Source of the DNA: Zeugodacus cucurbitae | Lineage: Eukaryota; Arthropoda; Insecta; Diptera; Tephritidae | Length of the DNA: 64,000 bases | Assembly: GCF_028554725.1 (NCBI RefSeq) | Contig: NC_071671.1 | Span: 22,195,501-22,259,500 of the forward strand | Reading direction: 5' to 3' | Shown: positions 48,901-61,818 of the stretch, piece by piece | Position numbering within the stretch: position 1 is the stretch's first letter | How the letters are laid out: every line of letters starts with the position of its first letter | The notes under the pieces: generated by a model | What the model was told of the DNA's origin: nothing | What the model saw: only the letters and a program-made list of their open reading frames with translations | Databases searched by the model: none | Translations under genes and position numbers: made by a program

Positions 48901-51900
48901 AATAGTGAGCGTTTACTTATGATTTACGTGCAGCAAGCGCTCTTTGTGATCGCACAATTGGTGGAGAAGCAGCGGCTGGCGCGCAAGCAAGCCGAAGCGG
49001 CGGCCGAATTTCTAGGCGATTGCATTGAAGTGCTGTGCACGTTGACTACAGCAGAGACTGCAAACGATGAGCAGGAGTACAATTTCGTGGATAATTTATT
49101 TAAATACGTTTTCAATTTACGTTTAACGCGCATACAAAGCACCGAGCTGATCAGCGCCAGCAATGAAACTCAACTGAGTTATCTCTACTTCTTGCGCTTG
49201 CTTGCGGAGCGTTGCAATGGTCAAGCGTACTTTGCGACGCATGCGTCGAATTGTCGCCTAAAAGTGGTGAAAGCGATTGCCATCTCGATACAGTCTGTGG
49301 AGCAGACCAAAGCTTCTAGCGAACAGCTGCAGGACGCGGTGCGTTTGGTGCGTGCCTTACAGTTAAGCGCTGGCGAATGCATTGAGGTGCTCGAATTGCT
49401 GGTGTCCAAACTGAAATACAGCGATTTGGTGCTGGCGGAGACAATGCAAAAGAGCATCTACTATGAGTTGTTGGTGTGCGTGTTGCAGCGTTTGGCCGCG
49501 CTGAAGCAGTCAGTAAAATGCGATTTTGTGCGAAAATTTGTTAAGATTTATGTGAATTTGGTGAAGCGTTTTGGCGCCGACATGGGTTACGACCAGCTGG
49601 AGGAGGCGTTATACGATTTCTTAAGCGTAGCTCATCAGTACATACCGCAGTTGGGTGCGAAATTCTTTGGCGCATTCTTCGCCGAGCGACGGCTCGCCAA
49701 GCCTACCATCAAGCTCGCTTCTTTGCTGCTCGAGCGCGATGTACAGTTGGACCAGGAATTCGTGCAGTTGTTGCCATCACATCTGCATAAGAAGGAGCTC
49801 GTCTATCCGCTGCTCGATATTGCATTCCGTAAGGGCTTGACGCTGGATCCAGCGCTGCTGCAAAATATCTATCAGGCGTTCAAGAGCGGTTTCATGAAGA
49901 CTATTGAGAAGCCGCAGAAAGCGGGTGTTATCTATAAGGAGCATGCTGACGCTTCCATTGCCTTGATTGCGCACTGTATGCCGCGTTCGGAGTGTGTGGA
50001 TTTTTGTAATAAAACTTTCAAATTCGATGGATTGGAGGTGTACCAGTTGCGCGTAATACATGCAATTTACAGTAAGGCTTTTGGCGTTGCCACAGATGCG
50101 GCGCATAACAACCAACAGCGCGCGTCAATATTTGTGAATTTCATCAATCTACAGATACAGCTGCTCAGCATTGAATTGAAGAAGCAACAGGTGGACGCCG
50201 AGAAGTTGGAGTTGTGCGCTTTCCTATTGCAAGATTGGTGGCAGTTGGCGCGCACCGAGTGCGCCCCCAAGCCGTTGGTGGTGAAAAAGCAGAGCGCTGG
50301 TAAGAAAAAGAAGCAGAGCGCTGCGGCAGTGGATGCTGAGGATGAAGCGCTTGCGCAAGCGGAGGGAGTAGACACAGACGACGCCACAGATTTCACGCCC
50401 GATTTCACGAAGTTGCTGCAAAATCAGCAATGGCTGAATTTCTGTAAACTCTGCCTGAAGCTGGGCATGCAAAGCGCAATCGGCGACGACGTCGCGCCAC
50501 AACAGTCTGACGTTACGCATGCTTTATTGCTGCAATTGCTGGCTTACCTCTGCCAGCAGATGTATGCGGACTTCACAGCGGCGGCGGACGCAGCGCTACC
50601 ACTTGCCGAGCCTGCGCAGCTTTTCGATATGATTTGTACGCATTCCAAATTTTTCGATATAGTTTTGTCAGCGCGTGAGACACAAGTGAAAACGCAAGTG
50701 TTGCATCTACTCTACACGCTGGCGCTGAAGAATCCCGCGGCGCTTAGTGACGCGCAAATACCGATAATATTGGGCGCTTATCAGGCGAAACTGAGCGATG
50801 CTGATCGCTATGCGTTGGCATTGTTGCAACTGTATGAGGTGCACGATTGTGGTCTGCAACAATATCGACCGTTCATTTGGGGTGAGAGCGCTATAGCGTT
50901 TTATGCATTGCGCGCCGCGGATGAGGAGCGCGCCAAGTTGACACAGCAAGAGACTTCCATTGCGCAGGTAATGTCGCTAATCGATCGTCAGCTATGCGAG
51001 TACACAATCGATAATTTCCCAATCTGGCGTAAATTGAATAGCGCACAACAATTGCCAACGCTCGAGTTTCGCGATCCAGCAAAGAAAGCGCTCGTCTTCG
51101 GCGGCAATGAGCTAGAGCGTCGCATTGAACGCGGGGAGGCGCAATTCGATGAAGCCGAACTGCGCTTGTGTCCGGTGCGCGCGCGTGTCTATCAGCAATG
51201 CTATGATCCGGCGTTCTTTGTGCCGCTTATGAATATGTGCTTTGCGCCCGAGGCGTATTCACATCCTGCGCGTCCAGTGCAAAATGGTTTACTCTCCATG
51301 GTGTTTGCGGCGCTCTCATCGCAGGATCGCGATATGCGTTTGGCCGCCGGTTGCGTGCAATTGCGTTATCGCGCGCATTTCGAGGCGAACAAATTCTTCG
51401 AGCGTCCGCTGTGGGTGCAGGCGTACGACAACATACAAGCGGGTCTTAGTGAGCTGCGCGATGCGTGGGTGAAGCACAAGAAGAATAGCGGCACACCGCG
51501 TGTGCCATACATACCCGGTCTCTTTGTGGCGAAGACCTTCAATCTGACCACCGATGCAACACATTTACTCTACAAACAACTTACGATGTATTTGCGCTTG
51601 AAGAGCACCTTTAATTTCCAATGTGTGCCTGAGTTCAACGTGCTCTTCTACTCGCCGGAAATCGAGCATCAGGCCTTCCGCCAATTCATTGTTGAAGTCA
51701 TACGCAATGGCTTGAAGTCAGGCTCGGATCTCTTCTTGCTCGTCACCACGAACACCTTCAAAGTGTTGCAGGGCTTCTATGGCAGCGCCATGTCTACGCT
51801 GGATATGAATTTACTTATTATCTCCGTCTTCTCGACTTGCGCCAAAATACCCGCCTCCTCGAAGGTTATGATCGAGCATGTCGGCCTGCTGCCCTGGCTC

Positions 51901-52443
51901 AACTCCGTCATCAGCACCATTGAGTTCTACCACTTCGACATTATAGAGGGACTGATCAGCACGCTCAGCAACCTCTGGTATTCCGTTAAAGCTTTTGCTC
52001 ATAAGTTCCACAATTTCGCGCACATAACACTCGAGCTGCATTTGCTCGTGCTGCGTTTACTGCCACATCTCTCCGCGCGCATTTCACCACACAATTTTGC
52101 GCGTCTAATGAATATACTACAGAAGACGACGTGCGGTCAGCATAGCGCCATGTCGGAGACGCAGTTGACCAACTTGATTGAATGCGCTGGCAAGCATTAT
52201 CCGTCGCTGGTGCAGGACATCGAGGGCATCAAGGCATTTGGTGGCGCTGGCGCGGCTACACATGAGGCGTACTGTCGCCAATTGTACGCGGCGACAGGCG
52301 ACGCGGCGGATGCGTCCACCACTATTATGACCTTGTCGAGTCTGCGCGCTTACACGATCGATTGGTGGCAGAGTAGGCATGCGCAGGATGCGGAGGGAAT
52401 TATTTCAACGGATGTTGAGCTGAATGCTACAGTGGTGGAGTAA
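45907..52443 (+). CDS. URB1 / NPA1 homologue, nucleolar pre-ribosomal-associated protein 1 (4 exons)
   Basis: URB1 is a large nucleolar helical-repeat protein needed for early 60S subunit assembly. Exons are 45907-46297, 46363-47274, 47342-48348 and 48409-52443, with GT-AG introns of 65, 67 and 60 bp and phases 1, 1 and 0. The product is about 2114 residues, within the family range (yeast about 1760, human about 2270). ATG 45907 is the first true ATG in frame. Residues 1-115 are Lys/Glu-rich with nuclear-signal-like KNKRKRKHQN. The N-terminal Npa1 domain starts near 115 (ELRHFLHIVQSRPKLVAKYI, HRRTALKLLTAIVCVDPQLG) and runs to about 500. The conserved C-terminal NopRA1-type region lies at about 1825-1960 (CVPEFNVLFYSPEIEHQAF, MIEHVGLLPWLNSVI). 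A Lys-rich insert with acidic stretch is near 1395-1440. No break is visible. Confidence 0.93.
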
Positions 52444-52575
52444 GCGATTACCTCTTGCGCTTAATTTTTTTGTTCAAATTCATCTATTGATTAGCCTTAA
52501 ATTTTAGCGTTAAGTTTTCAATTTTTTAAATATTGTATTTTCTGTAATGGCGATTATTGTAAAAGAAAGTCTTTA

Positions 52576-52581
52576 AATAAA
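52576..52581 (+). terminator. Polyadenylation signal of URB1
   Basis: AATAAA lies 133 bp after the URB1 stop codon and is followed by a T/G-rich stretch (ATATATGTATGTAG), a normal arrangement for a short 3' UTR. Confidence 0.6.
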
Positions 52582-52599
52582 ATATATGTATGTAGATAT

Positions 52600-55500
52600 G
52601 TATATGTAATTTTCGTTATCTTTTAAGCTATATTGGCGCAAATGTTATACTCCATAAACGAGAGTTGTCACTCTTTCTACGTTAACCAACCTCCTTGATC
52701 TGTAGTGTGGCGGTGAAGTCATAGTGGGCACAATGTCACTGATTTTTAACCTATTTGTTCAACCAAGCGTACCGAAGATCATATAGTTAAACAAAAGTGA
52801 AAGTTTATACACTGTGAAAAAAAAATTATTGAACATTTTTCTGAGAATTTACTCACTCAGGCGTACGTGTCAATATTTTCGAGCACGTTGCATAAAAAAA
52901 TGAGAAAAATATTCTGAAAATGAGTACGTACTAAAAAACGAATATGTACGAACATATAAGTGCGAAATTGGACTGCGATTTAATAAAAAATAAAATAAAA
53001 TAAATATACGAATTATTTGACACGCGTGAATATTTGCAGAATTCTTCCGCGAAGCCAATAGGAATAATTAAAAATTAACGGAATTTGATGAAAAGTGTTA
53101 TACAAAGACATGGAGTGAATTTGATACGCTTTGTGCGGGTGAGCTTTAATACGTTTAAGTTTGAGGGACGAAAACTACAAAATGAACCAATAATCCAAAG
53201 CTGTCCAGGTTTGTCATTGTGGGATTTAGTATTTCTATTTATATTCTTCCTCACTCACATACATATGTATGTATGTATGGATATAACGAAATTTGATCTA
53301 ACGCTTAAATCATACTATGTAATATTCAGCAGCAGTCAACTTGTAAGCGATTAAACAGTCATTAGCGGCCCATCTATGCATAATTAGCGATTTAAGACTT
53401 ATACAAGAAGGATATACATACATGTATGTATGTATTATATATTCTTAGTTGTGCTGTGAAGTTTGTTTTAGGAAATTGAAAATTATATATGTGCATGGTA
53501 ATATTCGAGAAGAAATTTAAATTCTCATTTACATATATGTACATATGTATGTGAGACATAAACGTACATATTTCATTTGGGTACATCCAGCGAAAGCGGC
53601 TTTTGTGTCTCGCAGTTGGTATTCGAATATATGTATGTATACACATACAATTAATAGTAGTCCTTTTGATGATTTTGATAGATATCTGGTACTCTGGTAA
53701 ATGATATTCGAACCTGCGGCAAGGATTCGTCACCCAAAAAGGTTTTGTACGAGGTGTTTAAACTTGAAGAACTTTGGGGATAGAAATACATACAAGTAAT
53801 TGAATATACATACATACATATGTATATGTTGGATTATACATGTCCAATCACTTAAAAAAATGCAATATAAATTCAAATTCCCGTTCTCATTTTCAACACG
53901 AAGCGGAGCCAAAAGTTGGCAGCAATAATCAACCTTCCTTAAGAATAAATAAATATAACAATAAAATTTCCTTGAAGTTACAAAAAATTGCAAAATATTT
54001 CATTTGTTTATACTCGAGATCAACAATTATTTGCTTATAACTCCATTCACATTTGCATTTCCACCTACACTTTACACTTGTCTTCTTTCTCCTTGTTCTC
54101 TTTTGTAAAGCATTTTTATGTAAATTCCGTTGCCACTACTTATTTGCCAATGGCAAACATAAAATATGCAATATTTGCAAATTTTTCAACTTAAATTGTC
54201 ATTTGTATCCAAATTTAATTGAAATATCACAATTTTTTTTTTTAACTACAACTGCTGTCATTAATGCAACGGAAATTGCATTGGAAGTGCGCAGGGTTGT
54301 ATCAAAACTCTAAAGTTTTAAAATTTGCCAGAACTTTATGCCATATTTACACTTAATTGCTTAACGTTACTAATTTATGGAATACAAAGCAATTAGCTTT
54401 CAAATATCATTGTTTTTTGTTAATCATACTAACCTAAAATTTTTTTGGAGTCTTAAAACCATTTTATTGAAAAAAAACATAAAATTTCTTGGTTATATAT
54501 GTATGTATTCAATTGAACTCTAAAGTCTATATTTATTATGACATACCTGAAGAAGTTCTTAAAAAAATAAAAAATAAATATTATATTGAGCCCTCTCACA
54601 CAATCAAGCAAAGCTACGAATATGAATCTCCGCTCGAATACGAATAAATTGCTATCACTGAATCCATGTCAACTCGGAAGGTATAAGGAAAACTGAAAAC
54701 TTGCATATTTTGATTGAATTTATGAACAAAAAATGTATTCGCTAATGTAAGTATTTATACTGATCGAGGAAGAACTGGTGAGAAGCCGCCTCGTTCTAAA
54801 ATTTCAAAGAAAATCACTGAGGGACTTAAGCAACCCTCTCGATGTAGACGAAATAATTGTACATACTTCAGGTTCTACAAAAGTAGTTATACTTTATTCA
54901 AAGGATTTTTCCAAAACAGGTTTATTAAAAATGTTCGCTTAAATATGTCGGCCCTTACGTATGTCCTCAGCGTTTTTGAAAGTGCAAGTTCTTCAAAAAC
55001 TCCACATATATCTTTACTTCATCGCTTGTATTCGATTTTACGTTTTGTTTTATGAGGAAGGCTACCAGCTTGGATTAGGCAAGAACTTCGAAAAAAAGTA
55101 CCTCGATGGTGTACGAAACATTTGGGTATTATAACACCTTACAAACTTTCAAAAAATTTTTGCACAGGGGTTACTGGATATGCCCTAGAACCTTTCGCTT
55201 TAATTTGCTTATTTCCCCGTTTTTTCTATATTCTTAACTTTATCCGTTGGCAAAATAATTGAAAAATTTTGTAGGATTATTTAAAAAACTTTCAAATTTT
55301 GTGTATCGAATGTATAGAGTGAATATTACTCTACGAATATCGAACTTACGTTTTGAGATAATCTTACTACATAATAGCAATTTATTTTCCGAAAAACATT
55401 ATACAATGAACAGCGTGATAGGGTTGATTAATATTTTTCTAGTAATAATAATCATATAATTTTTATTTGACGGGAGCTTTTGTTTTAATTAAAAAATATT

Positions 55501-55630
55501 AATGTAATAATTGTTTTTAGTAAATTTGTGTATAATCAATTAAGCAATATAAGCTGCCTCAAATATGCTCTGTGTAACTGTTCACTTATTCACCAGTTCA
55601 AGAATTTCTGGAATACCTCATGCAACCTTG
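52600..55630. other. AT-rich intergenic DNA, nothing recognised
   Basis: I find no exon or recognisable element. ACATACATATGTATGTATG microsatellite runs occur near 53260, 53420, 53530 and 53800. Open frames are short. Confidence 0.45.
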
Positions 55631-55639
55631 TGAATTGTC

Positions 55640-55835
55640 AAAGTTTTGCCGCCATTAAAGCGTTTCCTTCCAGTTTTCTTATCTTTGAGTGTCAAAAAGT
55701 GCTCCTATTAAACAATGTTTAAATTAATGGTTTGAAATTGTTTTAAATAAAGTATTTTGTTGCTATTGTGAAAGTAGTGCGCGTTTACTTACTATCGTTA
55801 AAAAAAAATTAACGCTGTGTATAAGAGTGTGACTG
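55640..55835 (+). repeat. Diverged upstream copy of a promoter/leader-like segment
   Basis: It aligns by eye with 56990-57180: CGTTT.CTTCCAGTTTTCTT, then a TG.CAAAAAGTGCT-like block, ATAAAGTATTT, TTGTGAAAGTAGTG and AAAA.TTAACG.CTGTGT. Identity is moderate with small gaps. The copy stops shortly before the Helitron 3' end at 55875. It is non-coding. Confidence 0.55.
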
Positions 55836-55874
55836 CTGGAACGCTAGATCTTCTCTAGTTAATATATAAAATAA

Positions 55875-56330
55875 CTAGCAGACCGCTCCAGCTTCGCACC
55901 GGTTTGAACAAACATTTCAAAAGTTATAGGTTTTTACACACTTATATACACTCTCCCATATATGTATCTGTATGTTCTTTAAAAAAGTAAAATGAGGAAA
56001 ATTCGAACATGAAATTACTACTTTGATTACAACCTCTAGTCTTTGGTGTCCGTTGTCTTTCTCTCTGAATATGAAGGCGTTGGGAATGCTGAGAGTTCGA
56101 CGTCCTAGTGCAAACTTTTCGCTCCGTACTCGACTCCCGTGCGCGTACTTGGGAGGTTTTGAAGTTGTGATCATCAAGCAGCTGTGAGCGCTCGTTACTC
56201 GACTCTCTGGCATGCGATTGCGATGCGAAGAAAATGACTTGAAAGACGATTTTCAGTTTCAAATTAAAATTCTCCATCACGGAGTCTTTTTTATACACTC
56301 ACCTGGGAACCATAAAATTTCAATTTTTAA
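55875..56330 (-). mobile_element. Helitron fragment with 3' end and N-terminal Rep-type coding remnant
   Basis: On the minus strand the element ends GGTGCGAAGCTGGAGCGG then TCTGCTAG, followed by host T, matching the CTRR|T rule and the GC-rich end of Helitrons. Upstream, the minus strand codes SHARESSNERSQLLDDHNF and SQVRARESSTERKVCTR in a frame open from 56298 to 55942. These Arg/Glu/Ser repeats are typical of the N-terminal part of insect Helitron Rep-helicases. The catalytic Rep and helicase parts are absent. The 5' boundary, placed here at about 56330, is not certain. Confidence 0.65.
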
Positions 56331-56989
56331 TGAAATTAAGTGTTTTAACACAAATGCAATGATGCAGTTTATTTATCCAAAAAAAAAATTTCATTGTTAC
56401 GTAGATAACGGTAAATTCATAAAAAAATCGCGGGACAAAAGTTTAAATACAATATCCTATTTTTCATGCGCATTTTTTAGAAAAAATTAAAATTATATTT
56501 GATGATTTAGCAACTTTTAGATTTCTAAACGGCATTAGGCACGAATATTAGTTCTCAATTTGAAGTTAAACATTTATGCAATTTGAAAGACAACATTTTC
56601 TATTGGTATAATTTAATATTTATTAAATACTTTTATTGATAATTGATAAAATAAGAATGGAAATTTTATTAAATTAAACTATTTGGATGCTGCCCGCAAA
56701 CACCGAAGCTCATATAAACTTGTCTATGTAGGAATGATATTATAATATCCATATGGATAAACATTTCTCCAAAGGTATATAATTGTTATTAATTTCATTT
56801 ACTAACAAACATTTTCTTCTATTTCTTCTATACTAATTCCTTTAATTTAATTAAAACATATATAGAATTGCATATAATAAATCCACTTGATTAAATTTCC
56901 AAAGTAAAAAAATATGTTTTAGTTGAAATCCAAAAATTTATAAATTAATTTAATAATTTGCCGAAAACTTGCAGCACCCTGCGTTTGGT

Positions 56990-57323
56990 AAACAACTCCC
57001 ATCAAAGAACCGTTTACTTCCAGTTTTCTTTTCCTTGTGTGAAAAAATGTGCTACTTTTGAACAACTATTGAATTAGTTTAAATGAATAGTTCAAAATCG
57101 TTTGGTATAAAGTATTTAGTGGCGGTTGTGAAAGTAGTGTGTGATTTCTATTGTATGCGACAAAAAGTTAACGTCGGCTGTGTTTTGAGTGTGTTTATTG
57201 TAGTGTTGTAGGCGGGTGAATGAGTGCAAGTCGTAGTGTAGGAATATCGAAATAAAATGTTAAAACCTAAAGTGTAAAAGTGAAAATTGTGTTTTATGGA
57301 GTAGTAGCTGTAGCTTCAGTGAG
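56990..57323 (+). other. Candidate non-coding first exon of a gene downstream of the window
   Basis: The segment has leader-like composition (GTGTTTTGAGTGTGTTT, GTGTAAAAGTGAAAATTGTG) and ends in a good donor GTGAG|GTGAGT at 57323. A diverged copy lies 1.35 kb upstream. No coding exon of such a gene is seen before 64000, so the gene is hypothetical. Confidence 0.3.
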
Positions 57324-58123
57324 GTGAGTTTTCTTTTAAAGAAAAGTCATGTAACTTGTACAATTCCGACGTTACTGGAGTATAGATTCGTGATGCATAA
57401 CAGCATGTGTACACAAATTTTTATAGTCCCAGCGTCTAGTTGTTCTGACATTGTATGACTCGTTGCATGCACGTAGATTTTCCTTGCCTCTGGGCAAAAG
57501 TGACCTTTGTGGCTGCTTTGAGTTATAACCGCCAATGAGCTTCCGGTAAGAAAATAAACTGTATGTTTACCGGAAATTCCTGAACCACAAACAGTCCTAT
57601 CCGGAAGGTTTTTGTTGTTATACACACAAAATATGATTTTTACATATAAAGGAAACTCATACCCAATATAGGCTCAATATGTGCTTCTGCGCTTATTATT
57701 ACACTTTTTTTGGTTACTAAACAAACAATAATATATGTAGAAAAAATTATATATATATATTTGCTTACCCTTACATTCATATATTTGCAAACTTTTATAA
57801 AAGACAAAATTGTGTATGTCGCTGTCTTAACAACAAGTATTTTGTAATAAAATATTTGCAGACATTTCCATGATTTTTTCATTGCTACAGACGCTTGACG
57901 GAAACGCTTTCCACTTTGTGCGCTCACATCCTGCGTGTCGTTTTTCATATTCCCTTTTACTTTCACTTTCATATGGCTTGATTAGCTGAGACATTTCAAT
58001 TCATGCAATTCTTCTACAACTGTGAATTGCCTAATGTGTGTTGGTGCGTAAGTTTATGATATTTTTAGAGGTTAGGTTTCTTTGTGATTTCTTTTGTATG
58101 TATGTGATTGGCGTTGCAACCGT

Positions 58124-60059
58124 TTAGCCGGTTATAGCCGAATCGACGATAGTGCGCCACCTTTCTCTCTCCTTCGCAGTTCGGCGTCAGTTGGAGATCC
58201 CAAGTTTAACCAGGTCGCTCTCCACCTGGTCCCTCCAACGGAGTGGAGGCCTTCCCCTTCCTCGGCTTCCTCCGGCGGGTACTGCATCGAACACTTTCAG
58301 TGCTGGAGTGTTTTCGTCCATTCGGACAACATGACCTAGCCAGCGTAGCCGCTGTCTTTTTATTCGCTGAACTATGTCAATGTCGTCGTATAACTCGTAC
58401 AGCTCATCGTTCCATCGTCTGCGGTATTCGCCGTTGCCAATGTTCTGAGGACCATAAATCTTGCGCAAAATTTTCCTCTCGAAAACTCCTAGTGTCGTCT
58501 CATCTGATGTTGACATCGTCCAAGCTTCTGCACCGTAGAGCAGGACGGGAATGATAAGCGACTTGTAGAGCTTGATTTTGGTTCGTCGAGAGAGGACTTT
58601 ACTGTTCAATTGCCTACTCAGTCCAAAGTAGCACCTGTTGGCAAGAGTTATTCTGCGCTGGATTTCGAGGCTGACATTGTTCGTGTTGTTGATGCTGGTT
58701 CCCAGGTATACGAAATTATCTACGACCTCGAAGTTATGACTGTCAACAGTGACATGGGAGCCAAGACGCGAATGCGCCGACTGTTTGCTTGATGACAGGA
58801 GATGTTTCGTCTTGTCCTCATTCACCTCCAGACCCATTCGCTTCGCCTCCTTATCCATGCGGGAAAAAGCAGAACAAACGGCGCGGTTGTTGCTTCCGAT
58901 GATATCAATATCATCGGCGTACGCCAGGAGCTGTACACTCTTGTAGAAGATTGTACCTTCTCGGTTTAGCTCTGCAGCTCTTATAATTTTTTCCAGTATC
59001 AGGTTAAAGAAGTCGCACGATAGTGAGTCACCTTGTCTGAAACCTCGTTTGGTATCGAACGGCTCGGAGAGGTCTTTCCCAATCATGACGGAGCTTTTGG
59101 TGTTGCTCAGCGTCAATTTACACAGCCGTATTAGTTTTGCGGGGATACCAAATTCAGACATCGCGGCGTAAAGGCAGCTCCTTTTCGTGCTGTCGAAAGC
59201 AGCTTTAAAATCGACAAAAAGGTGGTGTGTGTCGATCCTCTTTTCACTGGTCTTCTCCAAAATTTGGCGCATGGTGAATATCTGGTCAGTTGTCGATTTT
59301 CCAGGTCTAAAGCCACACTGATAAGGTCCAATCAGTTTGTTGACGGTGGGCTTTAGTCTTTCACCCTTTCATCCCTTTTTATGGATTGGGCAGAGCACAC
59401 TGAGATTCCAATCGTCAGGCATGCTTTCTTCCGACCATATTCTGCAAAGAAGCTGATGCATGCACCTTATCAGTTCTTCGCCGCCGTATTTGAATAGTTC
59501 TGCCGGTAATCTATCGGCCCCCGCTGCTTTGTTGTTCTTCAAGCGGGTAATTGCTATTCGAATTTCTACATGGTCGGGTAATGGAACATCTGTTCCATCG
59601 TCATCGATTGGGGGATCGGGTTCGCCATCTCCTGGTGTTGTACTCTCGCTGCCATTCAGCAGGTCGGAGAAGTGTTCCCTCCATAATCCCAGTATGCCCT
59701 GGACATCGGTTACCAGATTACCACCTTGGTCTCTACATGAGGATGCTCCGGTCTTGAAACCTTCGTTAAGTCACTTCATTTTTTCATAAAATTTTCGAGC
59801 ATTACCTCTGTCTGCCAGCTTCTCAAGCTCTTCGTACTCACGCATTTCGGCCTCTTTCTTTTTTTGTCTGCAGATGCGTCTCGCTTCCCTCTTCAGCTCT
59901 CGGTATCTATCCCATCCCGCACGTGTTGTGGTCGTTTGCAACGTTGCGAGGTAGGCAGTCTGTTTTCTCTCCGCTGCGAGACTGCACTCCTCATCGTACC
60001 AGCTTGTTTTTTGTCGTTGCCGAAAACCAATTGTTTCGGCTGCAGCGGTACGCAGTGAG
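58124..60059 (-). pseudogene. Non-LTR retrotransposon (LINE), reverse transcriptase part, inactive
   Basis: On the minus strand the order is TSWYDEECSLAAERKQTAYL, KLADRGNARKFYEKMK, the linker AITRLKNNKAAGADRLPAEL, CPIHKKG, LIGPYQCGFRPGKSTTDQIF, HHLFVDFKAAFDS, RGFRQGDSLSCDFFNLILE, LAYADDIDIIG (the catalytic YADD box), SVLLYGAEAW-type ILLYG and RLRWLGHVVRMDENTPALKVF. The endonuclease is missing, so the copy is 5' truncated at about 60059. Stops occur after YEKMK, at KKG* near 59370 (where the usual NYRGISLL block is deleted), and Trp-to-stop at 58187, after which coding similarity continues to 58124. The frame 59272-58187 is open for 361 codons. The clade is not assigned. Confidence 0.92.
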
Positions 60060-60419
60060 TTTGAGTTTCTTTTATTTAATAATATATTTTATTTTCAAGT
60101 TTTTAACCACTTATTAACTGTTTAATGATTTTTAGCTGTAAATATTTAGATAAAAAAGAAATGATGAAAGCATAATGCTCAACCGACACTAAGGTCCTAC
60201 AATTAAGCCATTTGTTTTGAAAACCTTTCTTAGTCATCACACTGTAATTAACATATGCTTAGTGGTTATAATTTCATCTAATAATAATAATACTAAAAGT
60301 AATCAAGGTTCTTACACACTCAAACATACTTAAATAGGTATGTACACATTCAGTGCCTAAATTCTGTTCCGTCGAAATACTCATATGATGCGACCATATG
60401 CCCTCAAGTGACATTTGTT

Positions 60420-60655
60420 CACATCAGCTGAACCATCATCACGCTGTCTTTCCGTCTGTCTGTCAGTTGTGCAAACAAACCTATTGCCAGCTGCCTCGTC
60501 GTCGTTACGCGCCATGCAAATTTTAATTAATTTCAAAAGTTTCACCAAGATTTACCCAGCAATTAGTTAAATCAGTGTACAAGAAACGACCGAAAACATG
60601 TAAGAAAGTCGTGGCAGACAGTCAGACATCAGAGCGACAAGTAGTTAGGTAAATA
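60420..60655 (+). other. Leader-like, G/C-richer stretch of unknown role
   Basis: This 230-bp stretch (CTGTCTTTCCGTCTGTCTGTC, CTGCCTCGTCGTCGTTACGC) contrasts with its AT-rich surroundings and ends near a donor-like TTAG|GTAAAT at 60650. It could be an alternative 5' exon. There is no direct proof. Confidence 0.2.
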
Positions 60656-61554
60656 ATGTTATTGAAGGAGTTTGGATAGACAACGGCGAATTTCAAGGAG
60701 CAGCAGCGAAAGGACAACAGTCCATACAGGAATACATACATGTAATGCGTTACATTAAAGTGCAATATAAATATATAATTTATTTTCCTTGAAAGCTACT
60801 GCTTGTTGTCTGGTGGCTGAAAATGGCTCAATCAGCCAAAGAAGCGCATGATAGAATGATAGAAGGTATAAACTTCTTTTGAAGGGTATAGTTCTCAGTG
60901 AAAATTTGAAAGCGCATCTTATGTGCAGCTTTATTAAGTGCCGAATGTTGTATTTCTCCAACTCTAAATTCTCTCAGTGTCTGGACAAATAAATGTTTAT
61001 TGCACGCAAAGTGTTTTGATATTCTAATAACCGCTAAAACTTTAGCTAGACTCTATTGGTTGATGAGTGTCACTTGTTTAAGAGATGATAGAGAAATATT
61101 TAAATAGTAAATACGAGAGATTCTTGGAGTCCTTACAGGCGAGTTGTCATATTTTAAAAATTTCATCCTTTCTACCATATTTGTTATAAAGAAATAAAAT
61201 ATTTTTGGATTACTTTGAAGGTTTTGTTTACAATAGTTATAGGGTTACGATTTAGATCAAATGCGCCCCGTGTTATTCGATAACTTGTTGCAATTTCCAA
61301 TGTAATTTCATAGCAACTGTCGTAGAAAATCTTACAACCATAGGCAAAAGATTTTCACATGTTTCTCTGGAGGCGAATTTTTAATCAGCAAACTGTTCGC
61401 CATAGAGAGGAACAGTCAGTAATCCCTTGGTCACCAGAACAGATCTGAATTAAGAGATCGGTTGTAGGTGAGAAGCTCGTACTAGATAATTCTTCGCCAA
61501 TACCACCAAACAAATAGAAAACTTTACTGACTGGGTTGACTACAGTTTGCTACG

Positions 61555-61687
61555 GTTTCACGAAATGGCCCAGTCAATTTGCCCGCCTTGGTCGTGCGAT
61601 TTGACGCCGTTAGACTATTTCATGAGGAGCTACGTCAAGTATCTGGTCTATGCCAACAAGCCAGCTATGATTGATGAACTTGAATAA
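61555..61687 (+). pseudogene. Tc1/mariner-like transposase C-terminal fragment
   Basis: The plus strand codes HEMAQSICPPWSCDLTPLDY, FMRSYVKYLVYANKPAMIDE and LE before a stop. This resembles the block around the last catalytic Asp of Tc1/mariner transposases (a SCDLTPLDYFLWGY-type motif). Sequence 5' of it gives only degenerate matches. It belongs to a different family from the mariner at 44463. Confidence 0.65.
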
Positions 61688-61818
61688 GAATTGCATTGAT
61701 ATCCCAAACCGTTTGTGTTTTATTTAAAATAATTATCTCTCTCTTTTTGGAAAATCATTTATATGCATGTAAATATTTGGGAGATAAAATTTAGATTGCA
61801 TTCACTTTTATTTAAATA

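Noticed and set aside
49655..50520. Open frames antisense to URB1
   Set aside because: Shadows of the long conserved URB1 exon; no start context or family resemblance.
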